Source: Conyzicola lurida (lineage in GTDB: Bacteria > Actinomycetota > Actinomycetes > Actinomycetales > Microbacteriaceae). From it: a stretch of DNA of 64,000 nucleotides. Every line of letters starts with the position of its first letter. Positions within the stretch are counted from its first letter, which is position 1. The stretch is from contig NZ_JACHMJ010000001.1 of the NCBI RefSeq assembly GCF_014204935.1, forward strand, positions 62,001-126,000, read 5' to 3'. Made by a program: the position numbers and the translations under genes. The notes under the pieces are model-generated. The model saw only the letters and a list, made by a program, of their open reading frames with translations, was not told where the DNA came from and did not search any database. This document shows, piece by piece, positions 49,388 through 63,287 of the stretch.

Positions 49388-50056
49388 TCAGGAGACGGGA
49401 GGGCGCTCCGCCAGGACCTCGTCGATCAGGCGGATGCACTCGGCCAGCCGCTCCTCGCGGTTGCCGCGCACGAACTGGCCGCGCTCGCCGTGGATCAGCA
49501 GCTCGTCGACGAACCACTGCGTCATCGTCGCGCGGAACTGCTCTCCGTCACGAATACCGTCCTGCTGGAACTCCACGTCGCGGTGGTCGGTGAGCAGGTA
49601 GAGGGCGCGCGGCGGGAGGTCCGGCAGGGCGTCACGGGCCGCCGTCGATTCGTTGCCGAGGTAGCGCCGCTCCCAGATCTGGGTGGCGAGAGCATCGGTG
49701 TCGCAGAAAAGAACGGGCGAACCAGCGGATGCCGCGGCGTTCTCTAATCTCTGCTGCTCGAGTGCGATCACCGCGAAGTCCTCGCTGGTCCAGTCGGCGC
49801 TGCGGAATTCGGCGTCGTCTTCCCAGCCGATGCCGAGCTCGGCGATTTTGGCGACCGTGTAGTCGCGCCCGTACTCGGAGACCCAGAGGGTGTTCGCCCA
49901 GACGCCGCCGCGCGAGCGGTAGTGCTGCACCAGATCCTGCGTGAGAGTGGTCTTGCCCGTGGACTCGGCTCCGACGAGGATGACGCGTGCCGTCAGCTTC
50001 TCCCGTTCCCGGGGAAGCAGCGAATCCCAGCCGGAATAGGGGTCTGGCGCGGTCAT
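49388..50056 (-). CDS. NadR-type AAA kinase (ribosylnicotinamide-kinase-like)
   Basis: 222 residues. Walker A GAESTGKTTL near residue 28; the rest (WVSEYGRDYTVAKIAELGIGWEDDAEFRSADWTSEDFAVIALEQQRLENAA, PVLFCDTDALATQIWERRYLG, LYLLTDHRDVEFQQDGIRDGEQFRATMTQWF) is the C-terminal kinase part of NadR. It phosphorylates nicotinamide riboside to NMN. The NadR adenylyltransferase domain is missing, so this is a stand-alone kinase. A good promoter is upstream. Confidence 0.88.
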   Translation of the reverse strand: MTAPDPYSGWDSLLPREREKLTARVILVGAESTGKTTLTQDLVQHYRSRGGVWANTLWVSEYGRDYTVAKIAELGIGWEDDAEFRSADWTSEDFAVIALEQQRLENAAASAGSPVLFCDTDALATQIWERRYLGNESTAARDALPDLPPRALYLLTDHRDVEFQQDGIRDGEQFRATMTQWFVDELLIHGERGQFVRGNREERLAECIRLIDEVLAERPPVS

Positions 50057-50075
50057 TCCTTAGAGCTCCGTGGGT

Positions 50076-50104
50076 CTTATAGCCGAATCCACGATTGTGG
50101 TCAA
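50076..50104 (-). promoter_or_regulatory. Promoter of the NadR-type kinase gene
   Basis: On the minus strand TTGACC (50099-50104) and TATAAG (50076-50081) are separated by 17 bp, a good housekeeping-type promoter. Its start region overlaps that of rpoB on the other strand. Confidence 0.6.
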
Positions 50105-50112
50105 GGAATAGC

Positions 50113-50208
50113 TAGACAAGGACGGTTGTTTCGTCCTATAGTTGTTCTTTGCGCTCCCAGACAACCATGCAGTCATATTGTGGACAGTTGGTGCGCCCCG
50201 AGTATAGC
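50113..50208 (+). promoter_or_regulatory. Two candidate rpoB promoters
   Basis: P1: TAGACA (50113-50118), 18-bp spacer, TATAGT (50137-50142). P2: TGGACA (50181-50186), 16-bp spacer, TATAGC (50203-50208). Both fit sigma-A consensus moderately. The gap 50057-50306 (250 bp) contains no gene that I can support. Confidence 0.5.
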
Positions 50209-50248
50209 GGCGGGGTAGGCCTTCAGAGGCCCTGGTGAGCTTTTCATT

Positions 50249-50266
50249 ACCGACAGTCGGTTTTTT
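50249..50266 (+). terminator. Small hairpin with T tract in the rpoB leader
   Basis: ACCGA (50249-50253), loop CAG, TCGGT (50257-50261), then TTTTT. A small intrinsic-terminator-like structure 40 bp before the rpoB start, which could be an attenuator. The stem is short. Confidence 0.4.
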
Positions 50267-50306
50267 ACCGGCATAAGGCCCGACGGGGTCCACGGAGGTT
50301 ATTTCC

Positions 50307-53300
50307 TTGGCTGCTGCGCGCAACGCGTCCACCAAAAAGTCCACTAAGAACGGCCGCACCGCATCGCGTGTGTCGTTCGCAAAGATTACCGACACGCTGA
50401 CGGTTCCCGATCTGCTCGCATTGCAGACCGAGAGCTTCGACTGGCTCGTCGGAAACGACATCTGGAAAAAGCGCATCGAGGAAGGTCTGGCCCAGGGCCG
50501 CACCGACCTCCCCACGCGCTCTGGTCTCGATGAGATCTTCGAGGAGATTTCTCCGATCGAAGACCTCGGCGAAACCATGCAGCTGTCGTTCACCGGCCCC
50601 GAGCTCGAAGAGCCGAAGTACACGATCGACGAGTGCAAGGAACGCGGCAAGACCTACGCGGCTCCTCTCTACGTCAACGCGGAATTCATGAACCACCTCA
50701 CCGGTGAGATCAAGACCCAGACGGTCTTCATGGGCGACTTCCCGCTCATGACGATCAAGGGAACCTTCATCATCAACGGCACGGAGCGCGTCGTCGTCTC
50801 CCAGCTGGTTCGTTCTCCCGGTGTCTACTTCGACCGCACCCCCGAGAAGCTGTCCGACAAGGACATCTACTCCGCTCGCATCATCCCGAGCCGTGGTGCA
50901 TGGCTCGAGTTCGAGATCGACAAGCGCGACCAGGTCGGTGTCCGCATCGACCGCAAGCGCAAGCAGAGCGTCACGGTGTTCCTCAAGGCCCTCGGCCTGA
51001 CGAGCGAGCAGATCCTCGAGGAGTTCAAGGGCTTCCCGTCGATCGAGCTCACCCTCGAGAAGGACAACATCCTCACGAAGGAAGAAGCCCTCAAGGACAT
51101 CTACCGCAAGCTCCGTCCCGGCGAGCAGGTTGCCGCCGAGGCCGCGCGTGCGCTCCTCGACAACTTCTACTTCAACTCGAAGCGTTACGACCTCGCGAAG
51201 GTGGGTCGTTACAAGATCAACCGCAAGCTCGGCATCGACGCTCCGCTGTCCGACTCGGTACTGAGCCTCGAGGACATCCTCGCGACCATCAAGTACCTCG
51301 TCTCGCTGCACGACGAGTCCGCCCCCAACGTCACGGTGCACGACAACAGCCTGTCGACCGTCAAGGGCGTTCGCGACGGCAAGAAGGTCGACGTCCGTCT
51401 CGACGTCGACGACATCGACCACTTCGGCAACCGTCGCATCCGCGCGGTGGGCGAGCTCATCCAGAACCAGGTCCGCACCGGTCTCTCCCGCATGGAGCGC
51501 GTCGTCCGCGAGCGCATGACCACGCAGGACATCGAAGCGATCACCCCGCAGACCCTGATCAACGTGCGCCCCGTCGTCGCTGCGATCAAGGAGTTCTTCG
51601 GTACCTCGCAGCTCTCGCAGTTCATGGACCAGAACAACCCGCTCGCGGGTCTGACCCACAAGCGCCGCCTGTCGGCTCTTGGCCCGGGTGGTCTGTCGCG
51701 TGAGCGTGCAGGCGTCGAGGTCCGAGACGTCCACCCCTCGCACTACGGCCGCATGTGCCCGATCGAGACCCCGGAAGGCCCGAACATCGGTCTGATCGGT
51801 TCGCTCGCATCGTTCGCACGCATCAACGCGTTCGGATTCATCGAGACGCCGTACCGTCGTGTCGTCAATGGCAAGGTCACCACCACCATCGACTACCTGA
51901 CCGCGAGCGAAGAGGACGACTACATCGTCGCCCAGGCAAACGCTCCGCTCACCGCCGACGCCCACTTCGCCGACCCTCGCGTGCTCGCACGTAAGAAGGG
52001 TGGCGAGGTCGACCTCATCCCCGTCGAGACCATCGGTTACATGGATGTCTCGCCGCGCCAGATGGTGTCCGTCGCAACGTCGCTCATTCCCTTCCTCGAG
52101 CACGACGATGCAAACCGCGCACTCATGGGTGCCAACATGCAGCGCCAGGCTGTCCCGCTGCTCCGCAGCGAGAGCCCGCTCGTCGGAACCGGTATGGAGG
52201 GCTACGCGGCTATCGACGCCGGCGACGTGCTCACCAACGAGAAGGCCGGTGTGGTCGCCGAGGTTTCGGCCGACGTCATCGTCGTCCAGCTCGACGAGGG
52301 CGGAACGCAGGAGTACTACCTGCGCAAGTTCGACCGCTCCAACCAGGGCACCAGCTACAACCACCGGGTCATCGTCAACGCGGGCGACCGCGTCGAGGTC
52401 GGCGAAGTGCTGGCTGACGGTCCCGCGACGGAGAACGGCGAGCTCGCGCTCGGCAAGAACCTCCTCGTCGCGTTCATGCCGTGGGAGGGTCACAACTTCG
52501 AAGACGCGATCATCCTGAGTCAGAACCTGGTGAAGGACGACGTCCTCTCCTCGATTCACATCGAAGAGTACGAAGTCGACGCCCGCGACACGAAGCTCGG
52601 CAAGGAAGAGATCACCCGCGACCTCCCGAACGTCAGCCCGGAACTCCTGGCCGACCTCGACGAGCGTGGAATCATCCGTATCGGTGCAGAGGTTCGCCCC
52701 GGCGACATCCTCGTCGGAAAGGTCACGCCGAAGGGCGAGACCGAGCTTTCCGCCGAAGAGCGCCTGCTGCGCGCCATCTTCAACGAGAAGAGCCGCGAAG
52801 TGCGCGACACCTCGCTGAAGGTTCCCCACGGTGAAGAGGGCACGATCATCGCCGTCAAGGAGTTCTCCGCGGAGAACGACGACGAGCTCGGCTCGGGCGT
52901 CAACCAGCGCGTTGTCGTCTACATCGCCCAGAAGCGCAAGATCACCGCTGGTGACAAGCTCGCCGGCCGTCACGGCAACAAGGGTGTTATCTCGAAGATC
53001 CTTCCGGTCGAGGACATGCCGTTCCTCGCCGACGGAACTCCGGTCGACATCATCCTGAACCCGCTCGGTATCCCCGGCCGCATGAACTTCGGCCAGGTCC
53101 TCGAGACCCACCTCGGGTGGATCGCGAAGCAGGGTTGGGACATCGACGGCAAGCCGAAGTGGGCCGAGAAGATTTCGGATGAAGCACGCAGTGCAGCGCC
53201 CGGAACCAAGGTCGCCACCCCGGTGTTCGACGGTGCGCTCGAAGCCGAAATCGAAGGACTGCTCGACTCCACCACGCTCACGCGTGACGGAGAGCGTCTC

Positions 53301-53831
53301 ATCGACTCCAGCGGTAAGACCCGCCTTTTCGACGGCCGCTCCGGCGAGCCGTTCCCGCAGCCTGTCTCCGTTGGTTACATGTACATCCTCAAGCTGCACC
53401 ACCTTGTCGACGACAAGATCCACGCACGCTCGACGGGTCCGTACTCGATGATCACGCAGCAGCCGCTCGGTGGAAAGGCGCAGTTCGGCGGACAGCGCTT
53501 CGGTGAGATGGAAGTGTGGGCTCTCGAGGCCTATGGAGCCGCGTACGCGCTCCAGGAGCTTCTCACCATCAAGTCCGACGACATCCTCGGCCGCGTGAAG
53601 GTTTACGAGGCCATCGTCAAGGGCGAGAACATCCAGGAGCCCGGTATTCCGGAGAGCTTCAAGGTTCTCATCAAGGAGATGCAGTCACTGTGTCTGAACG
53701 TCGAGGTTCTCTCGGCCGACGGATCCATCGTGAACCTGCGCGACACGGATGACGAAGTCTTCCGCGCCGCTGAGGAACTCGGCATCAACATCTCTACCCG
53801 GTTCGAGTCCTCGTCTATTGACGAGATCTAG
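50307..53831 (+). CDS. rpoB: RNA polymerase beta subunit
   Basis: 1174 residues, actinobacterial length. All standard regions are present, including the rifampicin region [39 protein letters not shown] (about residues 430-470), with wild-type Asp516, His526 and Ser531 (E. coli numbering). Then [19 protein letters not shown], and the C-terminal [38 protein letters not shown]. The TTG start at 50307 follows GGAGG. Codon use favours GGT/CGT more than in its neighbours, a sign of high expression. Operon with rpoC. Confidence 0.99.
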   Translation: MAAARNASTKKSTKNGRTASRVSFAKITDTLTVPDLLALQTESFDWLVGNDIWKKRIEEGLAQGRTDLPTRSGLDEIFEEISPIEDLGETMQLSFTGPELEEPKYTIDECKERGKTYAAPLYVNAEFMNHLTGEIKTQTVFMGDFPLMTIKGTFIINGTERVVVSQLVRSPGVYFDRTPEKLSDKDIYSARIIPSRGAWLEFEIDKRDQVGVRIDRKRKQSVTVFLKALGLTSEQILEEFKGFPSIELTLEKDNILTKEEALKDIYRKLRPGEQVAAEAARALLDNFYFNSKRYDLAKVGRYKINRKLGIDAPLSDSVLSLEDILATIKYLVSLHDESAPNVTVHDNSLSTVKGVRDGKKVDVRLDVDDIDHFGNRRIRAVGELIQNQVRTGLSRMERVVRERMTTQDIEAITPQTLINVRPVVAAIKEFFGTSQLSQFMDQNNPLAGLTHKRRLSALGPGGLSRERAGVEVRDVHPSHYGRMCPIETPEGPNIGLIGSLASFARINAFGFIETPYRRVVNGKVTTTIDYLTASEEDDYIVAQANAPLTADAHFADPRVLARKKGGEVDLIPVETIGYMDVSPRQMVSVATSLIPFLEHDDANRALMGANMQRQAVPLLRSESPLVGTGMEGYAAIDAGDVLTNEKAGVVAEVSADVIVVQLDEGGTQEYYLRKFDRSNQGTSYNHRVIVNAGDRVEVGEVLADGPATENGELALGKNLLVAFMPWEGHNFEDAIILSQNLVKDDVLSSIHIEEYEVDARDTKLGKEEITRDLPNVSPELLADLDERGIIRIGAEVRPGDILVGKVTPKGETELSAEERLLRAIFNEKSREVRDTSLKVPHGEEGTIIAVKEFSAENDDELGSGVNQRVVVYIAQKRKITAGDKLAGRHGNKGVISKILPVEDMPFLADGTPVDIILNPLGIPGRMNFGQVLETHLGWIAKQGWDIDGKPKWAEKISDEARSAAPGTKVATPVFDGALEAEIEGLLDSTTLTRDGERLIDSSGKTRLFDGRSGEPFPQPVSVGYMYILKLHHLVDDKIHARSTGPYSMITQQPLGGKAQFGGQRFGEMEVWALEAYGAAYALQELLTIKSDDILGRVKVYEAIVKGENIQEPGIPESFKVLIKEMQSLCLNVEVLSADGSIVNLRDTDDEVFRAAEELGINISTRFESSSIDEI

Positions 53832-53875
53832 ACCGAACCCGACAACTACTTCAGTTATCTAAGAGAGAAGCTAAA

Positions 53876-57757
<3,882 letters not shown>

Positions 57758-57778
57758 GTAGTTAAGTAGTGCCACATG

Positions 57779-57808
57779 AAGGGCCCCTCACCACGGTGAG
57801 GGGCCCTT
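57779..57808 (+). terminator. Intrinsic terminator of the rpoBC operon
   Basis: GGGCCCCTCAC (57781-57791) and GTGAGGGGCCC (57796-57806) form an 11-bp stem over CACG, with flanking AA/TTT. It lies 24 bp after the rpoC stop. Confidence 0.9.
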
Positions 57809-57884
57809 TGTGGTTTCCCGCGCGACTACTCTTTCTACAGATGCAGTCCCCACAAGGGACGCCTCGCAATGACGGGAGACAACC

Positions 57885-59327
57885 ATGACCGCGTACGTAT
57901 CGCTCTTCGACCTGCTCTCGGTGGGCATCGGCCCGTCGAGCTCGCACACCGTCGGACCCATGCGGGCGGCGCGCACCTTCGCCCTGCGCCTCGTCGATAC
58001 CGGGATCATCGACGACGTGCGTTCGGTCACCTGCTCGCTCTTCGGCTCGCTCGGCGCCACGGGCATCGGGCATGGCACTCCCGACGCGGTGGTCGCCGGC
58101 CTCGAGGGACTCGATCCCGAGACCTGTGACCCGGTGCTGGTGCACGGCGCCTGGACGGGGCTGGCCGACAGCGGACGGCGTGTGCCGGTCGGGGCTGTTT
58201 CCGGCGCCCGGATGCTCGCACGAGCGTTGCCGAGAGGCACTCGCGAAACACTGCGGCTTGCCGGCACCCACGAGATCACCTTCCATCGTGACGACATCCA
58301 ACTTGTCCCTCAGACGCGCCTGCCCGAGCACCCGAACGCCCTCACCCTCGCGGCCTGGGGCGACGACGCCGAGACCCCGCTGCTGAGCGAGACGTACTAC
58401 TCGATCGGCGGCGGGTTCATCCGCCGCGAGGGCGAGGAGGCGAAGCTCGCCTCGCGCAAGCCACACCCGCTGCCGTTCGGCACGGCCGACGAGCTGCTCG
58501 CCATCTGCGCGCGCGACGGTATCGCGATCGACGAGGTCGCCTGGCGCAACGAGCTCGCGCTGCACCCCGACAGCGACATCGGCGCGCGTGTCGACGCGAT
58601 CTGGGCCGCGATGGCGTCGTGCGTCGAGAACGGGCTGAACACGCCCGGCATGCTCCCGGGGCCGCTCGGCGTGAAGCGGCGCGCGTCGCTGCTGCGAGCC
58701 AAGCTCGAGGCCGACCTGCCGCGCATCGACCGCGAGCGGTCGGGGGAGTGGCTGCAGGCGTTCGCGCTGGCCGTCAACGAGGAGAACGCCGCGGGGGGCC
58801 GCGTCGTCACCGCGCCCACCAACGGTGCCGCCGGCATCCTGCCCGCGGTCGGCTACTACTACCTGCGCTTCGTGCCGGGCGCGAGTGCCGAGGGAATGCG
58901 CCGCTACCTGCTCACAGCGACCGCGATCGGCTCGCTGTTCAAGGCGAACGCGTCGATCTCGGGGGCGGAGGCCGGCTGCCAGGGCGAGGTCGGCTCGGCG
59001 TGCGCCATGGCGGCCGGAGCGCTCTGCGCGGTGCTCGGCGGCACACCCCAGCAGGTGGAGAACGCGGCGGAGATCGCGATGGAACACCACCTCGGCCTCA
59101 CCTGCGACCCGGTCGGCGGCCTCGTGCAGATCCCGTGCATCGAGCGCAACGCGATCGCCAGCTCGACCGCGGTGAGCGCGGCCCGGCTCGCGCTGCTCGG
59201 CGACGGCACGCACGTGGTGAGCCTCGACACCGTCATCGAGACGATGCGGCAAACCGGAATCGACATGTCTACGAAGTACAAGGAGACAAGCGAGGGTGGC
59301 CTCGCTGTGAACGTGATCGAGTGCTGA
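57885..59327 (+). CDS. sdaA: L-serine ammonia-lyase (L-serine dehydratase)
   Basis: 480 residues, single-chain form with the beta-like part first and the alpha-like part last. It deaminates L-serine to pyruvate and ammonia with a [4Fe-4S] cluster. Visible motifs are SVGIGPSSSHTVGPMRAAR at the N-terminus, PTNGAAGILPAVGYYYL, SGAEAGCQGEVGSACAMAAGAL with the cluster cysteines, and MEHHLGLTCDPVGGLVQIPCIERN with further ligands. The terminal STKYKETSEGGLAVNVIEC ends in the conserved C-terminal Cys that caps the active site. It has its own promoter region and is not linked to rpoBC. Confidence 0.97.
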   Translation: MTAYVSLFDLLSVGIGPSSSHTVGPMRAARTFALRLVDTGIIDDVRSVTCSLFGSLGATGIGHGTPDAVVAGLEGLDPETCDPVLVHGAWTGLADSGRRVPVGAVSGARMLARALPRGTRETLRLAGTHEITFHRDDIQLVPQTRLPEHPNALTLAAWGDDAETPLLSETYYSIGGGFIRREGEEAKLASRKPHPLPFGTADELLAICARDGIAIDEVAWRNELALHPDSDIGARVDAIWAAMASCVENGLNTPGMLPGPLGVKRRASLLRAKLEADLPRIDRERSGEWLQAFALAVNEENAAGGRVVTAPTNGAAGILPAVGYYYLRFVPGASAEGMRRYLLTATAIGSLFKANASISGAEAGCQGEVGSACAMAAGALCAVLGGTPQQVENAAEIAMEHHLGLTCDPVGGLVQIPCIERNAIASSTAVSAARLALLGDGTHVVSLDTVIETMRQTGIDMSTKYKETSEGGLAVNVIEC

Positions 59328-59398
59328 CACCCCGCGCCCCCCGGTAAGGGGTATGGTTATGCCTCTCTCAAAAGGTTACGTTTGCACTCTATTCTCGA

Positions 59399-59434
59399 GA
59401 TGCCGCGCGGGGGGCCCACGGCATCCTTATTTTT
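59399..59434 (+). terminator. Hairpin with T tract between sdaA and pilB
   Basis: GATGCCG (59399-59405) pairs with CGGCATC (59419-59425), and TTATTTTT follows at 59428-59434. It ends the sdaA message, or attenuates the pil operon, whose first ATG is 14 bp downstream. Confidence 0.65.
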
Positions 59435-59447
59435 GTGAGGTGATGCA

Positions 59448-61118
59448 ATGGCAACCCTCACCGAAATTCTGATTCTGCGCGGAGTCGTCCCCATCGAAAA
59501 TCTTGACTCCATCTCGGGTGCCTGGGGTGAAGACGAAGACGCCGTCAAGGCGCTCGTCGACAAAGGCATAGTCACCGAGGTGCAGGTTGCCTCGGCGCGT
59601 GCCGCCCAGGCCGAGCTGCCGTTCGTCGAGTTGATGGAGTTCCCGGTCGATCGAACGGCCGTCTCGCTCGTTCCCGCGGCCATGTGCCGGCGGTACCAGA
59701 TCCTGCCGATCGGAATCATCGGCGACATCCTGACTCTGGCAATGGTCGACCCGGGTGACGTCTTCGCCATCGACGACGTGCGCGCCGCGGCCCGCATGCA
59801 GATCCGCCCTGTCGTCGCCGCGCCCAGCGACCTGCGCCAGGCGATCGACCGCTACCACCGCGCCGACGGCGAGCTGAGCGACCTCACCACCGCCCTCGAA
59901 GAAGAGAGCAGCACGACCGACGTCGTGATGGCGGGCGAGAACGACTCGATGGAAGACGACGCGCCCATCGTGCGTTTCGTCAACCTGCTGATCAGCCAAG
60001 GCATCCAGGACAAGGCGTCCGACATCCACATCGAGCCGGGCGAGCGCGAAGTGCACGTGCGCTACCGCATCGACGGCGTGCTGCACCAGATGCAGTCGGC
60101 GCCCAAGGCGATTCAGAACGGCGTCATCTCCCGCCTGAAGATCATGAGCGAGATCGACATCGCCGAACGACGCAAACCACAAGACGGCCGGATGTCGGTG
60201 ACCCACGGTGGCCGGAAGATCGACCTCCGCGTCGCGACCTTGCCGACCGTCTGGGGCGAGAAGGTCGTTATGCGAATTCTCGACACCTCGTCGACGACCG
60301 TGTCGATGGACAACCTCGCGCTGCTGCCGCGCAACATGGCCGCGTACAAGTCGTCGTACACGAAGCCGTACGGCATGATCCTCGTCACCGGTCCGACGGG
60401 TTCGGGTAAGTCGACGACCCTGTACACGACCCTCGGCGCCGTGGCCCGGCCCGAGATCAACGTCATCACGGTCGAAGACCCGGTGGAATACCGCATGCCG
60501 GGCATCAACCAGGTGCAGGTCAACGCCAAGGCGGGCCTCACGTTCGCGTCGGCGCTGCGCTCCATCCTGCGTTCCGACCCCGACGTCGTGCTGATCGGTG
60601 AGATCCGCGACCACGAGACCGCGCAGATCGCCATCGAAGCGTCGCTCACGGGTCACCTCGTGCTCTCCACGCTGCACACCAACGACGCCCCGAGCGCCAT
60701 CACGCGTCTCACCGAGATGGACATCGAGCCCTTCCTCGTCGGTTCCGCTCTCGATTGCGTCGTGGCCCAGCGTCTCGCGCGCCGCCTCTGCGACCGCTGC
60801 AAGGCGCCGTACCAGCACGACCCCGAGCAGCTCGCCGCACTGCGGTTCGCGTTCGACCCGAACCGCCCGCCGCCCACGCTGTACAAGCCGGTCGGCTGCA
60901 CCAACTGCTCGAACACCGGATACCGCGGCCGCATCGCGCTGCACGAGGTCATGATGGTCACCGAGCAGATCGAACGCCTCGCCGTCGCCCGCGCCTCGAG
61001 CGCCGAGATCGGCAAGGTCGCCATGGAGCAGGGGCTCATCCCGCTGCGCTGGGACGGGTGGGCGAAGGTGCAAATGGGTCTGACGTCGGTCGAAGAGATT
61101 ATGAGAGTGGTTGTCTAA
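59448..61118 (+). CDS. pilB: Type IV pilus assembly ATPase PilB
   Basis: 556 residues. N-terminal MshEN/T2SSE_N-like domain (TEILILRGVVPIENLDSISGAWGEDEDAVKALVDKGIVTEVQVASARAAQAELPFVEL...), then the secretion ATPase with Walker A GPTGSGKSTT (about 316), the Asp box, Walker B DVVLIGEIRDHETA and the His box. A zinc-binding Cys4 motif CDRCK...CTNCSNTGYRGR lies near residues 450-485. PilB drives pilus extension. AGGTGATGCA precedes the ATG. First gene of the visible pil operon; pilT follows after one base. Confidence 0.96.
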   Translation: MATLTEILILRGVVPIENLDSISGAWGEDEDAVKALVDKGIVTEVQVASARAAQAELPFVELMEFPVDRTAVSLVPAAMCRRYQILPIGIIGDILTLAMVDPGDVFAIDDVRAAARMQIRPVVAAPSDLRQAIDRYHRADGELSDLTTALEEESSTTDVVMAGENDSMEDDAPIVRFVNLLISQGIQDKASDIHIEPGEREVHVRYRIDGVLHQMQSAPKAIQNGVISRLKIMSEIDIAERRKPQDGRMSVTHGGRKIDLRVATLPTVWGEKVVMRILDTSSTTVSMDNLALLPRNMAAYKSSYTKPYGMILVTGPTGSGKSTTLYTTLGAVARPEINVITVEDPVEYRMPGINQVQVNAKAGLTFASALRSILRSDPDVVLIGEIRDHETAQIAIEASLTGHLVLSTLHTNDAPSAITRLTEMDIEPFLVGSALDCVVAQRLARRLCDRCKAPYQHDPEQLAALRFAFDPNRPPPTLYKPVGCTNCSNTGYRGRIALHEVMMVTEQIERLAVARASSAEIGKVAMEQGLIPLRWDGWAKVQMGLTSVEEIMRVVV

Positions 61119-61119
61119 C

Positions 61120-63285
61120 GTGCCTACCTACGACCCCGACGGCGAACTGCCGCCGCCCCCGCCCTCGAACGCCTTCAACCCCGCGTCGTACCTGAACGCG
61201 CCGCCGCCCACCACACCGCCGGCGTCGTTCGGGAGCTACACGCAGCCCCCGCCCCCGCCCGGCTACGAGCAGCCGTTCGATCCGACGGGCTTCCCGCCGC
61301 CGTTCGCCGCCGCGGACCCCTCTGCCCCTCCTGTGCCCTTCGGCAGCGAGCAGAACTTCGACGCGGCCTTCGACCCGGCCGCGTTCGCGCCGCCGACCGG
61401 TGCCTACGAGACCACCTCGTACGACAGCGCCTTCGACCCGACCGCCTTCGCGGCCCCCGCCACCGACTACACCCAGGCGTTCGACCCCTCGGCATACACC
61501 CCGCCCACGTCGTACGACGAGGCTTTCGACCCGAACTCGTTCGCCGCTCCGCCGGCGCCGGCAGCGCCATCCTTCGAGGACGTCCTGTTCGCCCCCGTCG
61601 ACGAGTCGGTTCCCGTCTTCGACACGTCGGCGTTCGACATGCCGGCCCCGACCGCGGCCGTGCCGCCGACGTATGAGGCGCCGATTCCCGAGGCGGCTGC
61701 CCCGGCAGCGCCCGCTTGGGAGGCTCCGGCCGCCGCCGCTGCTACTGCGTCGGCCGCTCCCGCCGCTCCTGCTGCTCCCGCGTGGGAGGCACCCGCAGCT
61801 ACCGCTCCCGTCTGGGAGGCCCCGGCCCCGACTCCCGCCGTGCCGGCACCGGTTGCCTCCGCAGCGCCCGTCGCCGACCTGCAGCCGCCCGCCCCGGCCG
61901 TGCCGAGCTACACGCTGCCGATCCCGGTCGAGGCGCCCACCGAGGTGCTGCCGACCGCGGCCCCCGTCGTCGCGCCGGCTGCCACGTTGCCCAAACCCGC
62001 CGCGGCCCCCGTCGCATCCTCGATTCCGGGCGAATCGCTCGGCCGCCACGCGGAGCGCCCCGAGCCCACCTTCGATGCCAGCGCGCCCATCGTGCCAGCC
62101 ACTCTGCCCCAAGAACTCGGCGTCGGCCAGGTCGGCAGCGACCTCGACCTCGTTGCCGCGCTCAACGCCGTCGTGCAGCTGCGCGCATCCGATCTCCACA
62201 TCGGTGTCAACGCGGTGCCGATGATCCGCGTCGACGGCGGCCTGCGCCCCATCCCCGGTTTCGAGGAGTGGGACGCCGACAAGGTCATGACGGCCCTGCA
62301 CAGCATCATGTCGCCCGAGCACCGCGACCTGTTCGCGAACGAGCTCGAGCTCGACTTCGCCTACACGCTCTCCGAGAAGTCGCGTTTCCGCGTCAACATC
62401 TACCAGCAGCGCAACGTGCTCGGCGCCGCCTTCCGACTCATCCCCACCGAGATCAAGCAGCTCGCCGCCCTCGGCATCCCCGAGCGCATCGGCAAGTTCG
62501 CCCAGCTGCCCCGCGGCCTCGTGCTCGTCACCGGGCCCACGGGTTCGGGCAAGTCGACGACTCTCGCCGCGCTCATCGACCTCGTCAACTCGACCCGTGC
62601 CGACCACATCGTGACGGTCGAAGACCCCATCGAGTTCATGCACGAGAACAAGAAGTCGCTCGTCAACCAGCGCGAGGTCGGCCACGACACGCACAGCTTC
62701 AACAACGCGCTCAAGCACGTGCTGCGGCAGGACCCCGACGTGATCCTCATCGGCGAGCTCCGTGACCTCGAGACCATCTCCGTCGCGCTGACCGCTGCCG
62801 AGACCGGCCACCTCGTCTTCGCGACCCTGCACACGCAGGACGCACCGCAGACGATCGACCGCGTCATCGACGTCTTCCCGCCCCACCAGCAGGACCAGGT
62901 GCGCGCCCAGCTCGCCGCCACCCTGCAGGGCGTCGTCTGCCAGACCCTGATCAAGAAGGCCCACGGCGAAGGCCGCGCGGTCGCGACCGAGGTGCTCATC
63001 ACGACGCCCGCCGTCGCAAACCTCATCCGCGAGGGCAAGACGTACCAGATCCACTCGGCCATGCAGGCGGGTCGTGAAATGGGCATGCACACCATGGACC
63101 AGCATCTCGCCGACCTCGTCAACGCGCGCCAGATCACGCACCAGGCCGCGCACGAGAAGGCGCACGACCTCGAAGACCTCAAGCAGCTCATCTCTCGCAG
63201 CGAGGTGGGTGGCGGTGGCCAGGACTTCTCAGGCCAGGCATCCGGTATTAACTTCGACGACTCGTTCTCGAACAAGGGGGCCTGA
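61120..63285 (+). CDS. pilT: Type IV pilus retraction ATPase PilT with long N-terminal extension
   Basis: 721 residues from GTG 61120; in-frame TTG 61111 overlaps pilB. The C-terminal 395 residues (from about 326) are a complete PilT: ASDLHIGVNAVPMIRVDG, Walker A GPTGSGKSTT (about 471), DPDVILIGELRDLETI, AETGHLVFATLHTQDA and the late MHTMDQHLADLV. The N-terminal 325 residues are Pro/Ala-rich and disordered, with five FDP repeats (FDPTGF, FDPAAF, FDPTAF, FDPSAY, FDPNSF, spaced about 15-17 except the first). PilT normally has only about 350-370 residues. It retracts pili; the tail may dock a partner. Confidence 0.95.
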   Translation: MPTYDPDGELPPPPPSNAFNPASYLNAPPPTTPPASFGSYTQPPPPPGYEQPFDPTGFPPPFAAADPSAPPVPFGSEQNFDAAFDPAAFAPPTGAYETTSYDSAFDPTAFAAPATDYTQAFDPSAYTPPTSYDEAFDPNSFAAPPAPAAPSFEDVLFAPVDESVPVFDTSAFDMPAPTAAVPPTYEAPIPEAAAPAAPAWEAPAAAAATASAAPAAPAAPAWEAPAATAPVWEAPAPTPAVPAPVASAAPVADLQPPAPAVPSYTLPIPVEAPTEVLPTAAPVVAPAATLPKPAAAPVASSIPGESLGRHAERPEPTFDASAPIVPATLPQELGVGQVGSDLDLVAALNAVVQLRASDLHIGVNAVPMIRVDGGLRPIPGFEEWDADKVMTALHSIMSPEHRDLFANELELDFAYTLSEKSRFRVNIYQQRNVLGAAFRLIPTEIKQLAALGIPERIGKFAQLPRGLVLVTGPTGSGKSTTLAALIDLVNSTRADHIVTVEDPIEFMHENKKSLVNQREVGHDTHSFNNALKHVLRQDPDVILIGELRDLETISVALTAAETGHLVFATLHTQDAPQTIDRVIDVFPPHQQDQVRAQLAATLQGVVCQTLIKKAHGEGRAVATEVLITTPAVANLIREGKTYQIHSAMQAGREMGMHTMDQHLADLVNARQITHQAAHEKAHDLEDLKQLISRSEVGGGGQDFSGQASGINFDDSFSNKGA

Positions 63286-63287
63286 CA

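Noticed and set aside
47256-49517. A 753-codon fusion of the sugar dehydrogenase with upstream sequence
   Set aside because: The upstream half is a shadow of the spermidine-synthase-like gene; the lipoprotein signal right after ATG 48449 marks the true start.
51598-51720. Rifampicin-resistance change in RpoB (Ala at the position of Ser522, E. coli numbering)
   Set aside because: The key residues Asp516, His526 and Ser531 are wild type; Ala here is probably a lineage-specific natural residue.
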